64,000 nt of DNA from CAJQQY01 sp045106765 (GCA_045106765.1 JBGCFD010000046.1:1-64000), one strand, 5' to 3'. Shown: positions 27,001 to 36,095, counted from the first letter of the stretch. Numbers and translations are program-made. The notes: generated from the letters alone by a model not told the origin.

Positions 27001-29299
27001 TATTTCCTAAATCAGTTGTCCAAGCATATTTGAACTCAGCACCAAACGAAGAATCTGATCCATCTAATTGAACACTTAAAACCTCACAATTTAATATTCG
27101 ATTAGGGCCAGCATTCGCAATTGGAAGATTAGCATCTTGAGTTACCATGGTAGTATCACTCGCTGTACATCCATTGATAGTATTCGTTACGGTCAAAATA
27201 TATTCACCTGCTGCAGAAACAGTAGGCATTAATATCGTTTCATCTCCAGCAACAATATCTCCACCGTTAGTTGTCCACAAATAAGTAAAATCTCCTGTAG
27301 ATGAACCTGTTCCATCTAATATTATAGAAGGAGTTGTACAATTAATTTCATCATTCATATCTGAAACTGTTGCAGTTGGTTCTGCCAAATTTGCTCCGAC
27401 AACTACCAATGCCTCATCTGTACATTGACTGTAAGTATTCATTACCGTCAATGTATAAGTTCCAGCTGCATCAACTGTAGGCATAGTCGAATTTTCATTA
27501 GTTATAGTGCCTGGTCCTGACCAAGAGTAGGTTATAAGTGACCCCGAGGAAGAAGCACTTCCATCTAAAGTCACTTCTGAATTAATACAAGTAATTGATG
27601 TACCAAGAGCAGCACTCGCTGTAGGTGTATCATTATTTAAAGCAATCTCCACAGTATCGGTAGCCGTACATCCCGTTCCATCTTCGGTAACGGTAAATAT
27701 ATAAGTACCTGCTTGATCAATAGTAGGATTAGGCATGTCTTGGTTCATTACAAAACTTCCACCCATCGTAGTCCAAGCATAAGTATAATTCCCAGTAGGG
27801 TTAACATCTCCATCTAGTTCCAATTCCGTCACCTCACAATTTAAAGTATCAGGTTCTCCAGCATCCACAATTGGAGGAACTACATCTCCTTCCACAAAAC
27901 TAAAAGCGGTGTCTGAACAACCATTTGAAGTATCTGTAACAATCAAGTCATAAAGACCTACTCCATTCACAGTTGCCATTAACGTATTTCCTCCCAAAAT
28001 AGTAGCTGTCCCTGTCCCATGAATCCATTCATAAGTTATATCAGTTCCAGTTGATGAGCCAGTTCCATCTAGTACGGTGGTTGGTTCTACACAACTAATC
28101 GTATCTAAAAGTTCAGCCACAGCAATTGGTGTGATAAAATCTCCAAGAAGGGTAAAACTAGAAGAGAAAACATTTGCAGGCATACTCGAATCAGTAATGG
28201 TAACAGTATAACTTCCTACCCCCAATCCAGTCAAATCTTGAGTCGTACTATCATTACTCCACAAATAAGTGTAAGGGTTTGTTCCTCCAGAAACTGAAAT
28301 ATTGATTTCTCCTCCATTTGCATCATAACAATTTGGTTGAGTCAAAGTACTATTCGTTATAAAAATGGTTTGTTGAATATTGATCTTCCCTCCCTCTGAC
28401 TGCAAACCTAAATTATTTGAATTTCCAAATTGAATTACTTCAATCGGAATCGGATTGTCATCAAATACAACGCACGTCATATCATTCACACTTCCAATCA
28501 CCGTAAAACACATTTCAAAAATCGCTGTTCCATCTGCTACAGTAACACCATTAAATGGATCATTATCATCATCATTCCACGAAAAACCAATCAAACCTGA
28601 CCCTGCATTACTAACTCCAAAAGAACTTATATCCAAATCCGATAAGTTAAATGCCGTCACAGAATCATATTGCAAAACCGAAGCATCCCAATTTATTGCA
28701 CTTTGAATACTTTCCAAATCATCAAAATTAGTCACACTTACTGGCAAACAAAATGAAGCACCTGGTGCATAAATTTCATTGGGCATAGTAAAAATCAAAG
28801 GTGTTGGAACGGTTACATTTCCTCCTTGAGTGACTAAATTCATTGGAGTAAACACGCCATTATTATTTGCCAAAACATCTATTGAAGTAGGTACTCCACT
28901 AAAATCAACTTGAGTACTACTTCCTCCTGGCCCAACTACGGTAAAACACATTCGAAAAAATAAATCTCCATCTGGCATACTCACTCCTCCAGGCGAAGTC
29001 GATGAAAATGCAAAAGTAGAAACTCCTGCAGGGCTTCCTGTAGTGTTAATATTAGCTCCTGCAAAGTTTGGATTTAATGCTTCAATAGAGGTAAGATCCA
29101 ATATAGTTTCATCCCAATTAATCGAAAATTGTAAAGAAACTATATTCATCAAATTCTCAGCTGTTACATTCATACAAAATGAACTTCCGACACCGGCACT
29201 TTCATCTTCTAAGGTAAAAATGGCATCTTGGCTTTGAATTGGAGAAATTGTAATGAATAGAAAAAATCCTGTAACAATGGTTTTAATTATATTTATCAT
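24014..29299 (-). CDS. Giant T9SS adhesin: two cohesin-like domains, SprB repeat, 13 PKD-like repeats, CHU_C
   Basis: A 1761-residue protein with a signal peptide. In order: two cohesin-like domains (about 24-310; each has SLQFSINWDETIL or SIQSAINWDASVL); one SprB-type repeat (PNCYDANGGEINISVSGGTNPYTYLW split over about 320-385); 13 PKD-like repeats of about 83 residues, each with a first Cys before LDG(T/S)GSS and a second Cys in NGC; one divergent repeat; an Ig-like module with DDTYTMLENEVLDF; and a type B T9SS (CHU_C) domain starting ITPNDDGLNDVF. It is expected on the cell surface for adhesion or gliding. The paired Cys probably form a disulfide in each repeat. The adjacent SprF-like gene supports T9SS export. 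Confidence 0.93.
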   Translation of the reverse strand: MINIIKTIVTGFFLFITISPIQSQDAIFTLEDESAGVGSSFCMNVTAENLMNIVSLQFSINWDETILDLTSIEALNPNFAGANINTTGSPAGVSTFAFSSTSPGGVSMPDGDLFFRMCFTVVGPGGSSTQVDFSGVPTSIDVLANNNGVFTPMNLVTQGGNVTVPTPLIFTMPNEIYAPGASFCLPVSVTNFDDLESIQSAINWDASVLQYDSVTAFNLSDLDISSFGVSNAGSGLIGFSWNDDDNDPFNGVTVADGTAIFEMCFTVIGSVNDMTCVVFDDNPIPIEVIQFGNSNNLGLQSEGGKINIQQTIFITNSTLTQPNCYDANGGEINISVSGGTNPYTYLWSNDSTTQDLTGLGVGSYTVTITDSSMPANVFSSSFTLLGDFITPIAVAELLDTISCVEPTTVLDGTGSSTGTDITYEWIHGTGTATILGGNTLMATVNGVGLYDLIVTDTSNGCSDTAFSFVEGDVVPPIVDAGEPDTLNCEVTELELDGDVNPTGNYTYAWTTMGGSFVMNQDMPNPTIDQAGTYIFTVTEDGTGCTATDTVEIALNNDTPTASAALGTSITCINSEVTLDGSASSSGSLITYSWSGPGTITNENSTMPTVDAAGTYTLTVMNTYSQCTDEALVVVGANLAEPTATVSDMNDEINCTTPSIILDGTGSSTGDFTYLWTTNGGDIVAGDETILMPTVSAAGEYILTVTNTINGCTASDTTMVTQDANLPIANAGPNRILNCEVLSVQLDGSDSSFGAEFKYAWTTDLGNIIGDTTSIAPFVDAGGVYTLEVLDTINNCTATSSMTVVMDTIAPIPNPVASGILTCSQPEILLSNATPVGNNITVGWDVIAGTIAGANAQGDLIIDAVGTFQLTLTNNDNGCKDSATIVVMQNIVEPIADAGDDFALDCGQTAATLDGSNSSTGTDYIYQWTALFGNPPGNSTTLTPSISSAGEYLIMVTDTINGCMNMDTVVVTESDDYPIVEAGANGTITCTNPEITLDASLVSSSGPGYLIEWVAADGSGVVIDGNENTLMPTVNEPGAYILTITNLDNNCSDMDQLFVSSNNTPPVAMVVQDTVEFDCDEATVMLDGTGSTTSGVEYFWKTTDGNIVAGQDTLIAEVNIGGTYTLCVTNTDNGCIDTATVFVEQTNPSPILSVELTSNITCSTPIVTLDASGTVLLPNQIFSWVTGPNGNYIPGTTDGLMPMVSTQAFYTLTVTDTITGCIYQDGALVLVDSSLVMASAMADGNIDCETNLVNLEASVNASTMDVIYNWTAMMGGNITSPDPTQLMIQADAAGIYEFVALDTLTGCTDTVSLEILNDMDAPTANAGMEMELPCTATSIFLDGSGSSMGDDFVYLWTTTNGSIVTGTETDFNPEVNLVGTYMLMVTDTTNGCASTDQVDVISSQAVDAIAATPVNLDCGVISILLDGTGSSAGATITYLWTPSNGGIIDMDETTLMPQVSSPGTYTLLVTDTQTGCTATTDVEVVFNNSFPLADAGDDLAVCETTTNLEGNLPTDVTGIWLSLGNAIPTDPASPTTEVTNLQPGVNVFVWTLSALGCPEYSSDTVTVTVDEISITNDDTYTMLENEVLDFDVSINDMVGVGQFTDLTSVANGTLTNLGGGGFNYSPNLDFIGTETFEYEFCSDICLDACDTSLVTITVNVKDPLPIDSLLQQNTNTITPNDDGLNDVFVFDVLVQNPNDFVNNELVVFNRWGDVVYEAKPYSNDWGGTNQNGKPLPEGTYYYILRLDFAAGLVLKGDVTILR

Positions 29300-29421
29300 C
29301 TTCTAGAGTTTGATATATTATTGGGTCTTGTCTTTTGACAAGTGAGATATTTAATTTTTTTGATAAAAATTAAACACATCATTTTTGTCCTTTTTTAATA
29401 ATTCTAATCTGACCTCTAAAT

Positions 29422-30375
29422 TTATTTATTTAGGGAAAATGCCAAATTAATTTCATGCGAACTTCCTACTGCTGGTCCAAAAGTATTGTAAGAATAATCA
29501 AATCCATACCCTATTTTAAAAGTATTGTCCCAACCTAAGTTTTCACCTAAATTAAATCCAGTCTCCAAATGAAAAGTCCCTGCAGTAGAGAGTCCTGTTC
29601 CTAACCACATGTTGCTTGGAAACTGGTATCGAATATTAAAATCAACTGATACTGGTACATTTGGTGCATATTTTACCCAAATAGAAGGCTCTAAATATCC
29701 ATCATTATCGAAGTAGTGGTACAATCCAAGTAGTCCATAAAAATGTTGAATTCTTTTAGTAGAGAAATCTCCATTTTCATCTTTAAAATCCAAATTCAAA
29801 CCAAACACCTGTGGAACAGAAATTCCTGTATAAAATAAATCGTCATCTAAAATTCCTGTTTCAATTGTTCTATAAAAATAAACGCCCAATCCTACATCAG
29901 GAAATATTTTTGATTGATCTTCCATACTCACAATGTCACCTGGATCTCTCACAAATAATTCAGAAGAATTCACTCGATATTGAACCACTCCAGCAGTCAA
30001 GCCAATCGACAATCCGCCATATTCTATATCATCTGATATGATCCCTGCAATTCGACCATAAGCTCCAGTAAACCCAGTTGGTCCAGTTTGATCATTAATT
30101 AAATATCCTCCAAACATTAATCCTACTCCTCCAGCATCCATCACATATTCTCCTCGAATAGTTTGAGTCACCGGATGAGCATCAAATCCAACCCATTGAG
30201 TTCGGTAAGAAATACCAAAGGAAAGATTTTGTTCTGAAGTATGAAAATCACTATTAACCGCAGCAGGATTAAGGAGACCAACATTCTGGCGATATTGAGT
30301 AAATAGAGGGATTTGCTGTGCAGATAATGCATGGCAGAAAAGAAACAGGGCTACTGTTAGGTATAACCGATTCAT
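29422..30375 (-). CDS. PorP/SprF family type IX secretion membrane protein
   Basis: A 317-residue protein with a signal peptide and the family opening QQIPLFTQYRQNVGLLNPAAVNSD, followed by FGISYRTQWVGFDAHPVTQTI and a barrel ending in HEINLAFSLNK. SprF-type proteins are needed to deliver the neighbouring SprB-like adhesin, and pairing of a PorP/SprF gene directly upstream of a CHU_C protein is a standard arrangement. The gap to the adhesin is 122 bp, so the two are probably one operon. Confidence 0.95.
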   Translation of the reverse strand: MNRLYLTVALFLFCHALSAQQIPLFTQYRQNVGLLNPAAVNSDFHTSEQNLSFGISYRTQWVGFDAHPVTQTIRGEYVMDAGGVGLMFGGYLINDQTGPTGFTGAYGRIAGIISDDIEYGGLSIGLTAGVVQYRVNSSELFVRDPGDIVSMEDQSKIFPDVGLGVYFYRTIETGILDDDLFYTGISVPQVFGLNLDFKDENGDFSTKRIQHFYGLLGLYHYFDNDGYLEPSIWVKYAPNVPVSVDFNIRYQFPSNMWLGTGLSTAGTFHLETGFNLGENLGWDNTFKIGYGFDYSYNTFGPAVGSSHEINLAFSLNK

Positions 30376-30678
30376 GGGGCAAAAATTTGTTTTTATTAAT
30401 GCGCAAAATTACTTAAAAATACTCGTCAGGGGTATTTTTATTCGTTAATTTTTTGGATAAAAATTAGCAATTATTGAATGAAAATTCTAGAGAAAATCGT
30501 TCTTCAGTAAATCTTTTGGTCTAGCCAAAACTTGTCGAAGAACTAAGAATGTAAAGCTTGAGATTCAGAAAAAGAGGAAATATATGAATATAAAAAAACA
30601 GTAATACAAAGGTAAAAAATAGAAATCACTTTTTGCATTTTTCAAATACAAAAAGTGATTTCTATAAAGTTAAATATT
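30376..30678. other. Intergenic region, no gene seen
   Basis: Holds the terminator at 30619-30665, a -7-like box on the minus strand (TAATTTTG, plus coordinates 30404-30411, no matching -33) for the SprF-like gene, and a short hairpin (30415-30422 with 30432-30439). No ORF of note. Confidence 0.5.
30619..30665 (-). terminator. Terminator of the cohesin-protein operon
   Basis: Perfect 17-base arms (30619-30635 with 30649-30665) with A/T flanks just downstream of the stop at 30679. Confidence 0.88.
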
Positions 30679-31971
30679 TTATTTTTTCACAAATGATTCT
30701 GTTTGAATTCCGTCCGCTGTCCTTAAACTTAAAAAATAAGTTCCGTCTGAGAATTCACTAAAATCAATTTCGAGTAGTAATTCTTTTTCATTAATTTTTT
30801 TGGAAAAAACTGGTTGACCTAAAACATTCACGATAGAAATTTCAACATCTTCTGCATTCTGTAACAATGCTTTTACGTAAAAATTATCTTCGACTGGATT
30901 TGGAAAAACTTGAAATACTTCTAAACCTTCTGGAGCAGAAACTATACTCGTTGTAGTTTCTCCATTTACATATTCTCCTTCCAAAATATATAACTCATTA
31001 TCATCTGGGTTTTCCCAAACAATTTGGCGAGGAGTAAACTGATCACTAAATTTTAATACTTCAGTCTGGGCAATAGGTGCATCAGCTAACGCCTTAAATT
31101 TTAAAGTCATCAAAGGACTTCCATCAACATAACCAAGAGAATCTAATGTTTGGTTATAAAATAAATGAGGCAAAAATCCATTTTCTACAAGATCTGAATT
31201 TGTTAAAAGATCTTCTAAAATATTATTCCCTTGAAAATCTATCACTTCCTCCAATTCCAATAAATTAGCATCCCATTCAAATGTCTCTTGAAATCCAATA
31301 ATGTTGGTAAAATTTAAGGCAGAAAAAATAAACTCAACATCGTCTCCTATTTGAAAATATTCATTTGAAATACTCAAAACTGGAGATGGTGCACTAGCTG
31401 GTGCAGGCATATAATCTGAACTTATTGCAGGGTCACCTTTTTTAATCGCAACAAAATCAAGTCCTGTCAAATTATCAGTAACATTGACATCAATCCCAAT
31501 TGGAAGGGGAAAAACAAATGAATTATAATTGGCATCAACAAATGTCCAAGTTGGTAAATTATTATCATCAATATGTAAGGCAAGCTTTGTCATCAAAGCT
31601 AAATCATAAGTTGTTACACCTACAGCTGAATTTAGAGGAGAACTAAGATCCGCTGCATATTTTTGATAAAAATTAAATGAATTTAAATTTAAAATATACC
31701 TTCTGGTTTCTATCAAATCCAGTATGGTTATATCATCAAACTTTTCATACATTCCACTTGGTAATATATTACAAACTGTGTTCAAATCAACATCAGTAAA
31801 TTCAAAATTCCCGTCTGAATCAGAAGTGACTGTTTCAATACAATCTACTTCAATAGCTGGAACAGGATTTTCATTGTGCCTTTTTAGTTTTCCAGAAATA
31901 CTAAATTGAGCAGATAAAATTGTAGGAAATAAAAACATTCCTATCATTAAAAAGAGGTGATTTTTTTTCAT
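30679..31971 (-). CDS. T9SS protein with dockerin-like and cohesin-like modules (paralogue B)
   Basis: A 430-residue protein: signal peptide; a β-sandwich carboxypeptidase-regulatory-like module (ISGKLKRHNENPVPAIEVDC...); two degenerate dockerin-type helices (DDITILDLIETRRYIL and VTTYDLALMTKLAL); the linker GDPAISSDYMPAPASAPSP; a cohesin-like domain (FQIGDDVEFIFSALNF, FQETFEWDANLLELEE); and a type A T9SS domain (VFPNPVEDNFYVKALL). It is a tandem paralogue of the gene at 32007, which lies 35 bp upstream on the same strand. Having both partners of a cohesin-dockerin pair suggests surface self-assembly, but this is inference. Confidence 0.85.
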   Translation of the reverse strand: MKKNHLFLMIGMFLFPTILSAQFSISGKLKRHNENPVPAIEVDCIETVTSDSDGNFEFTDVDLNTVCNILPSGMYEKFDDITILDLIETRRYILNLNSFNFYQKYAADLSSPLNSAVGVTTYDLALMTKLALHIDDNNLPTWTFVDANYNSFVFPLPIGIDVNVTDNLTGLDFVAIKKGDPAISSDYMPAPASAPSPVLSISNEYFQIGDDVEFIFSALNFTNIIGFQETFEWDANLLELEEVIDFQGNNILEDLLTNSDLVENGFLPHLFYNQTLDSLGYVDGSPLMTLKFKALADAPIAQTEVLKFSDQFTPRQIVWENPDDNELYILEGEYVNGETTTSIVSAPEGLEVFQVFPNPVEDNFYVKALLQNAEDVEISIVNVLGQPVFSKKINEKELLLEIDFSEFSDGTYFLSLRTADGIQTESFVKK

Positions 31972-32006
31972 GGGTATTTAGTTTTAAGTTTTTAAAAATT
32001 TGTTTT

Positions 32007-33281
32007 TTATTTCTTTACAAATGATTCTGTTTGAATTCCATCCGCTTTTTTTAAACTTAAAAAATAAGTTCCTGAGGGAAATTCACTAAATCCAATTTCG
32101 AGTAATATTTCCTTTTGATCAAAGTTTTTAGAAAAAACTGATTGACCTAAAACATTCACGATAGAAATCTCAACATCTTCTGCATCAAGTAACAATGCTT
32201 TTACATAAAATTTATCTTCGACTGGATTCGGAAAAATTTGAAAAGATTCCAACGTTTTTGGAGCATTGGCCATTCCAGTCGTACCTTCTCCATTTATGTA
32301 TGTTGCATCTACAATAAACAATTCAAGGTCATCGGGATTTTGCCAAACAACTTGTTTTGCAGTTATTTCATCTGAAAAAAACAATACTTCAGTCATGCTA
32401 GGAACATCTGCCAAAGCTTTAAAATTCAAGGTCATCAATACTTCTCCATCCTGTATTTGAAGAAAATTCATTAAAGACAAAGTGGGAAGTAAGCCTTGAG
32501 ATATTTCTGCATCATTTATGTTAACATTTAATCCTGATACACCTTCAACAGACTGAAATTCTAAAACATTAGTATCCCATTTAAAGGTTTGTTGACAACC
32601 AGAGATGTTGGAGAAATCTTCCACCGTTACTTCAAACTGAACATCATCACCTACTTGAAATGATTCATTAATGATTGTAAAAATTGGAGAAGGAGCAGCC
32701 GGTGGTGCAGGCATATAATCTGAACTAATCGCAGGATCTCCTCTTTTTATAGCAATAAAATCAACATCAGTAATTGTATCTGTTGCAGTCACATTAATGA
32801 AAGTTGGTGGAAAAGTCGTAAATGGAAATGAAAAAATAAAATTAGCATACGCAAATATCCAGTTTTCTTGGATGGAAGTTTCATTTATCCGTAACGCTAA
32901 TTGAAATATTTTGACCATATCAAGTGCAGTCACGGCAGCAGAATTATTTACATCACAAGCCAACAATTGATGACCAGAAATATTATTAGTTAATTGTAAT
33001 ATAAATTGCTGTAAGACAAGTGCATCCAAAACGGTCACCTCCTCATATTTATCAAAATTTCCACTTGCAAATACATCACACATGTAATTTAGAGTTATAT
33101 CTGTAAATTCAAAGTTGCCGTTCACATCAGTCGTAACTGTTCCATCACAATTTACTTCAATATCTGACAACGGATCACCATTGTGTCTAGTAATTTGTCC
33201 TGAGATAGAAACAGTTTGAGAGGTTAGGATAGTGGGAAAAAGGAATAATCCCACCACTAGGGTAAGGTAGATTTTTTTCAT
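32007..33281 (-). CDS. T9SS protein with dockerin-like and cohesin-like modules (paralogue A)
   Basis: About 424 residues from the ATG at 33281, where a normal signal peptide (MKKIYLTLVVGLFLFPTIL) begins; an ATG at 33305 adds eight residues. Same module order as the gene at 30679. The dockerin-like repeats are clearer: FDKYEEVTVLDALVLQQFIL and DVNNSAAVTALDMVKIFQLA, which resemble the calcium-binding DxNxxxxxxxxD loop of type I dockerins. The linker GDPAISSDYMPAPPAAPSP and the type A T9SS domain are nearly identical to those of the neighbour, while the middle has diverged. This indicates tandem duplication. Confidence 0.85.
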   Translation of the reverse strand: MKKIYLTLVVGLFLFPTILTSQTVSISGQITRHNGDPLSDIEVNCDGTVTTDVNGNFEFTDITLNYMCDVFASGNFDKYEEVTVLDALVLQQFILQLTNNISGHQLLACDVNNSAAVTALDMVKIFQLALRINETSIQENWIFAYANFIFSFPFTTFPPTFINVTATDTITDVDFIAIKRGDPAISSDYMPAPPAAPSPIFTIINESFQVGDDVQFEVTVEDFSNISGCQQTFKWDTNVLEFQSVEGVSGLNVNINDAEISQGLLPTLSLMNFLQIQDGEVLMTLNFKALADVPSMTEVLFFSDEITAKQVVWQNPDDLELFIVDATYINGEGTTGMANAPKTLESFQIFPNPVEDKFYVKALLLDAEDVEISIVNVLGQSVFSKNFDQKEILLEIGFSEFPSGTYFLSLKKADGIQTESFVKK

Positions 33282-33510
33282 GATCATGGGTTTTATAGTT
33301 TTCAATTAAATTTTATACCAATCCACAATCCAATATAGAATTATTAGATTCAAGTTGATTTTAAACAAGACATTTTTTGAAAGCCTAACAAAGCAGAAAA
33401 CGTTAGGTAAAATAAAAGCAGTCGAAATTAAACGATTTGGGAGAGAATTAATCTCAATAAATGTACTCTTTTAATCACGGAAAATGAAAAACAAAAACTC
33501 TATTAACAAA

Positions 33511-33547
33511 AAAGCGGTCAAAAAGAATAATTCTTCTTGACCGCTTT
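33511..33547 (-). terminator. Terminator of the small T9SS protein gene
   Basis: Near-perfect 17-base arms (33511-33527 and 33531-33547) preceded by an A-run lie directly after the stop at 33576. Confidence 0.88.
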
Positions 33548-33575
33548 AATTTATATATTTAGAGTAATGACTTTT

Positions 33576-33980
33576 CTATTTAAACTCTTTAATCAGTTCT
33601 CCTTCACTTGTTTTTAAGCTAATGAAGTATTTTCCTTTTGGAAGATTTGAAAAACCCATTGCAAGATTTAATTCATCAGTTTGAAAAGATTCTTCGTAGA
33701 TGCTCAATCCTTCTTCATTGTAAATGTGTAATACAAAAGTTTCCTTTTCTAAAAAAGAAGCAACAACTTTTACATTGTTTGAACTTTCCTGATCTAATAA
33801 TTCGAATTTCTTTAAAGTGCTCAACTTTGGATCTCCTTTAGCAGTTTGGAGATCATAATTACCAGTTTCCGCTTCATAATTAAGCGCAATATCATGACTA
33901 ATATCCATCGAATCTTGAGAAATAAGAATTTGCGGAACAAGCATTAATGCCATCGCAAGGTGGAGTATCGATTTCTTCAT
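33576..33980 (-). CDS. Minimal secreted protein with a T9SS type A-like C-terminus
   Basis: About 134 residues from the ATG at 33980, chosen because a signal peptide (MKKSILHLAMALMLVPQILIS) starts there; an in-frame ATG at 34061 would add 27 non-signal residues. After a short region containing KGDPKLSTLKKFELL, nearly everything is a T9SS type A-like β-domain (VASFLEKETFVLHIYNEEG ending FSNLPKGKYFISLKTSEGE). There is almost no cargo. It lies upstream of the two cohesin proteins with its own terminator and may be a reduced relative. Confidence 0.75.
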   Translation of the reverse strand: MKKSILHLAMALMLVPQILISQDSMDISHDIALNYEAETGNYDLQTAKGDPKLSTLKKFELLDQESSNNVKVVASFLEKETFVLHIYNEEGLSIYEESFQTDELNLAMGFSNLPKGKYFISLKTSEGELIKEFK

Positions 33981-34157
33981 GGGATAAAGTTTTCTAAAAA
34001 AATTACTTTTCTGAATGTTTGATATGTGTTCAAGTACCTCAAATATATGCTTTTTTTTCATAACAAAGGGGATTAAATGTTAAAATTTGACATATATTGA
34101 TACTATCATAGACGTAAAAACGGTAAAACGTCACACGTTTAAACAATGTTCAACTAG

Positions 34158-34358
34158 TCATTTATTTTGAATCGGCTCTTGGTGAGTAGGTTCTATTGGA
34201 ACCTCTTGGGTAGCGTAACTGTAAATCACATAAATTGATAAAACAACGATTACAGCTAATGAAATAAAGGAAAATTTCCATCCCCAAATGTTTCCGAGAT
34301 ATTCTCCATCATCGTATTCATCGAGGAAATGAGGCTTTTTGTTTTTATTGTCGCTCAT
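34158..34358 (-). CDS. Small single-pass membrane protein
   Basis: A 66-residue protein. An acidic cytoplasmic N-terminus (MSDNKNKKPHFLDEYDDGEYLG) is followed by one transmembrane helix (about 30-50) and a short polar tail. It resembles small conserved membrane proteins of Bacteroidota of unknown role. It is divergent from the Deg protease gene. Confidence 0.7.
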   Translation of the reverse strand: MSDNKNKKPHFLDEYDDGEYLGNIWGWKFSFISLAVIVVLSIYVIYSYATQEVPIEPTHQEPIQNK

Positions 34359-34579
34359 TCGAATATTTAATTAAATTTAAAAAAAAAGTGAACTTTTGAA
34401 GTGCTAAGCAGTTAAATTACTTCTATGACATATATTTAGCAAAGTTATTTTCTAGGAGCAAAGTTATTGAAAATTAAGTCATCCTAATATTGATTCTTTG
34501 TTGAATATATAAGATTTCATCCCTATCTTGGTTTTTATATAAATATTTAAATTTTCCCAACAATTACATTCCTAAAAAT

Positions 34580-36013
34580 ATGAAAAGAACTGGATTTTTA
34601 ATTTTATTAGTTTCTGTGGTAAGTTCTTTCTTTACCGTGATGATTTATAAATATTTTGATTCTCCTCAACAAGTCATCATTCGAGAATCCTCTCCTGCCA
34701 AATACACCAACTATACTGACCGACTATTTTCTGATGTTGCCAAACGACAATTTCTCTCCTCTGCACCTACTAATTTTACTTCTGCTGCAGGAGTGGTCAC
34801 ACCAGCTGTAGTTAATATTCGAGCAACCACAGAAAATGATTTCGATCTATGGGGCGGCTACGGAGGTTCAACTGGTTCAGGAGTAATTATTTCGCCAGAT
34901 GGATATATTGTAACGAACAATCATGTGGTCGAAGATAGCGACGATTTAGAAATTACTTTATTTGATAAAAGAAAAATAGAAGCTAAAGTCATAGGAACTG
35001 ATCCTTCTACAGATTTGGCATTACTTAAAATTACCGATGAACGAAATTTTCCTTTTTTACAAATGGGAAACTCTGACTCCCTTTTAGTAGGAGAATGGGT
35101 ACTTGCTGTTGGAAATCCTTTCAACTTGGAAAGCACCGTTACTGCTGGAATTATTAGTGCCAAAGGACGAAATATTAATATCCTCGAAGATGATTATTCC
35201 ATCGAATCGTTTATTCAAACCGATGCTGCTGTCAACCCTGGTAATAGTGGTGGTGCATTAGTAAATACCAATGGAGAATTAGTCGGAATCAATACTGCAA
35301 TCATCACTCGATCTGGAAAATATGAAGGTTACTCATTTGCAATCCCCGTTAATTTGGCACAAAAAATCATTCGAGATTTAAAAGATTTTGGAGTTGTTCA
35401 ACGTGGATTTCTAGGAATTTTCCCAGAAGAAATTACAGAAGAAACAGCCGAGAGTTTAGGTTTAGCGTCCTTGAATGGCGCTTACATTTCCAGAGTAAAT
35501 GGAAATAGTGCAGCTGAAGATGCTGGACTAGAAGCGAAAGATGTCATCGTTAGTATCAATGGAAATGATGTGAATTCTGTTCCTGAATTACAAGAACAAG
35601 TCGCTCGTTTTAGACCAGGAAATACCATCACTATAGAATTTATTCGAGGTGGAAAAAAACGTAAGACGGAAGTAACACTTAAAAATAAAAGTAATACCAC
35701 TTCATTAATTGGAGCGAGAGATGATGATTTGTTGATGCGTTTAGGATTTGAATTAAGAGAGATAACTGATCGAGAAAGAAAGAAATTAAAAATTGGTTCA
35801 GGAGTTTATGTAGTGAGTATTTTGCGTGGAAGTGCCATTGAAAAAACTCAAATGGATCCAGGCTACATCATCACTAAAGTTAATGATAAAAGAGTAAGTT
35901 CCGTTGATGAAATTATTACTGAATTTAAAAATACGAAAGGAACTGTAATGCTTGAAGGATTTTATGAAAATTTCCCAGGTGAGTATTATTATGCTTTCAA
36001 AGTAGAGCAGTAG
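34580..36013 (+). CDS. Periplasmic Deg/HtrA serine protease
   Basis: A 477-residue protein with an N-terminal membrane anchor or signal (about 5-22). The trypsin-like domain has His115 (NNHVVED), Asp145 (STDLALL) and Ser223 (NPGNSGGALV). Two PDZ domains follow: the first around 275-365 (GFLGIFPEE..., SVPELQEQVARFRPG), the second around 385-475. It degrades or refolds misfolded envelope proteins, as DegP and DegQ do. The size matches DegQ-type enzymes. No Cpx- or sigma-E-type regulator is adjacent. Confidence 0.95.
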   Translation: MKRTGFLILLVSVVSSFFTVMIYKYFDSPQQVIIRESSPAKYTNYTDRLFSDVAKRQFLSSAPTNFTSAAGVVTPAVVNIRATTENDFDLWGGYGGSTGSGVIISPDGYIVTNNHVVEDSDDLEITLFDKRKIEAKVIGTDPSTDLALLKITDERNFPFLQMGNSDSLLVGEWVLAVGNPFNLESTVTAGIISAKGRNINILEDDYSIESFIQTDAAVNPGNSGGALVNTNGELVGINTAIITRSGKYEGYSFAIPVNLAQKIIRDLKDFGVVQRGFLGIFPEEITEETAESLGLASLNGAYISRVNGNSAAEDAGLEAKDVIVSINGNDVNSVPELQEQVARFRPGNTITIEFIRGGKKRKTEVTLKNKSNTTSLIGARDDDLLMRLGFELREITDRERKKLKIGSGVYVVSILRGSAIEKTQMDPGYIITKVNDKRVSSVDEIITEFKNTKGTVMLEGFYENFPGEYYYAFKVEQ

Positions 36014-36019
36014 TTTTGG

Positions 36020-36090
36020 ACTGTTTTGACTGTTTATATTGTTATACTGTTTTAACCAGTAACAATTAAACAGTCAAAACAGTATAACAA
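36020..36090. repeat. Two overlapping inverted repeats between convergent genes
   Basis: Arm A (36020-36035) is perfectly complementary to A' (36068-36083, 16 bp). Arm B (36039-36053) is perfectly complementary to B' (36076-36090, 15 bp). A' and B' share eight bases, so the two hairpins cannot both form completely. Confidence 0.7.
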
Positions 36091-36095
36091 TCTAT

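Noticed and set aside
24014..29299. Repeats that could be taken as a CRISPR or DNA satellite
   Set aside because: The periodicity is about 250 bases and in frame; it comes from the protein repeats of the adhesin, not from a DNA array.
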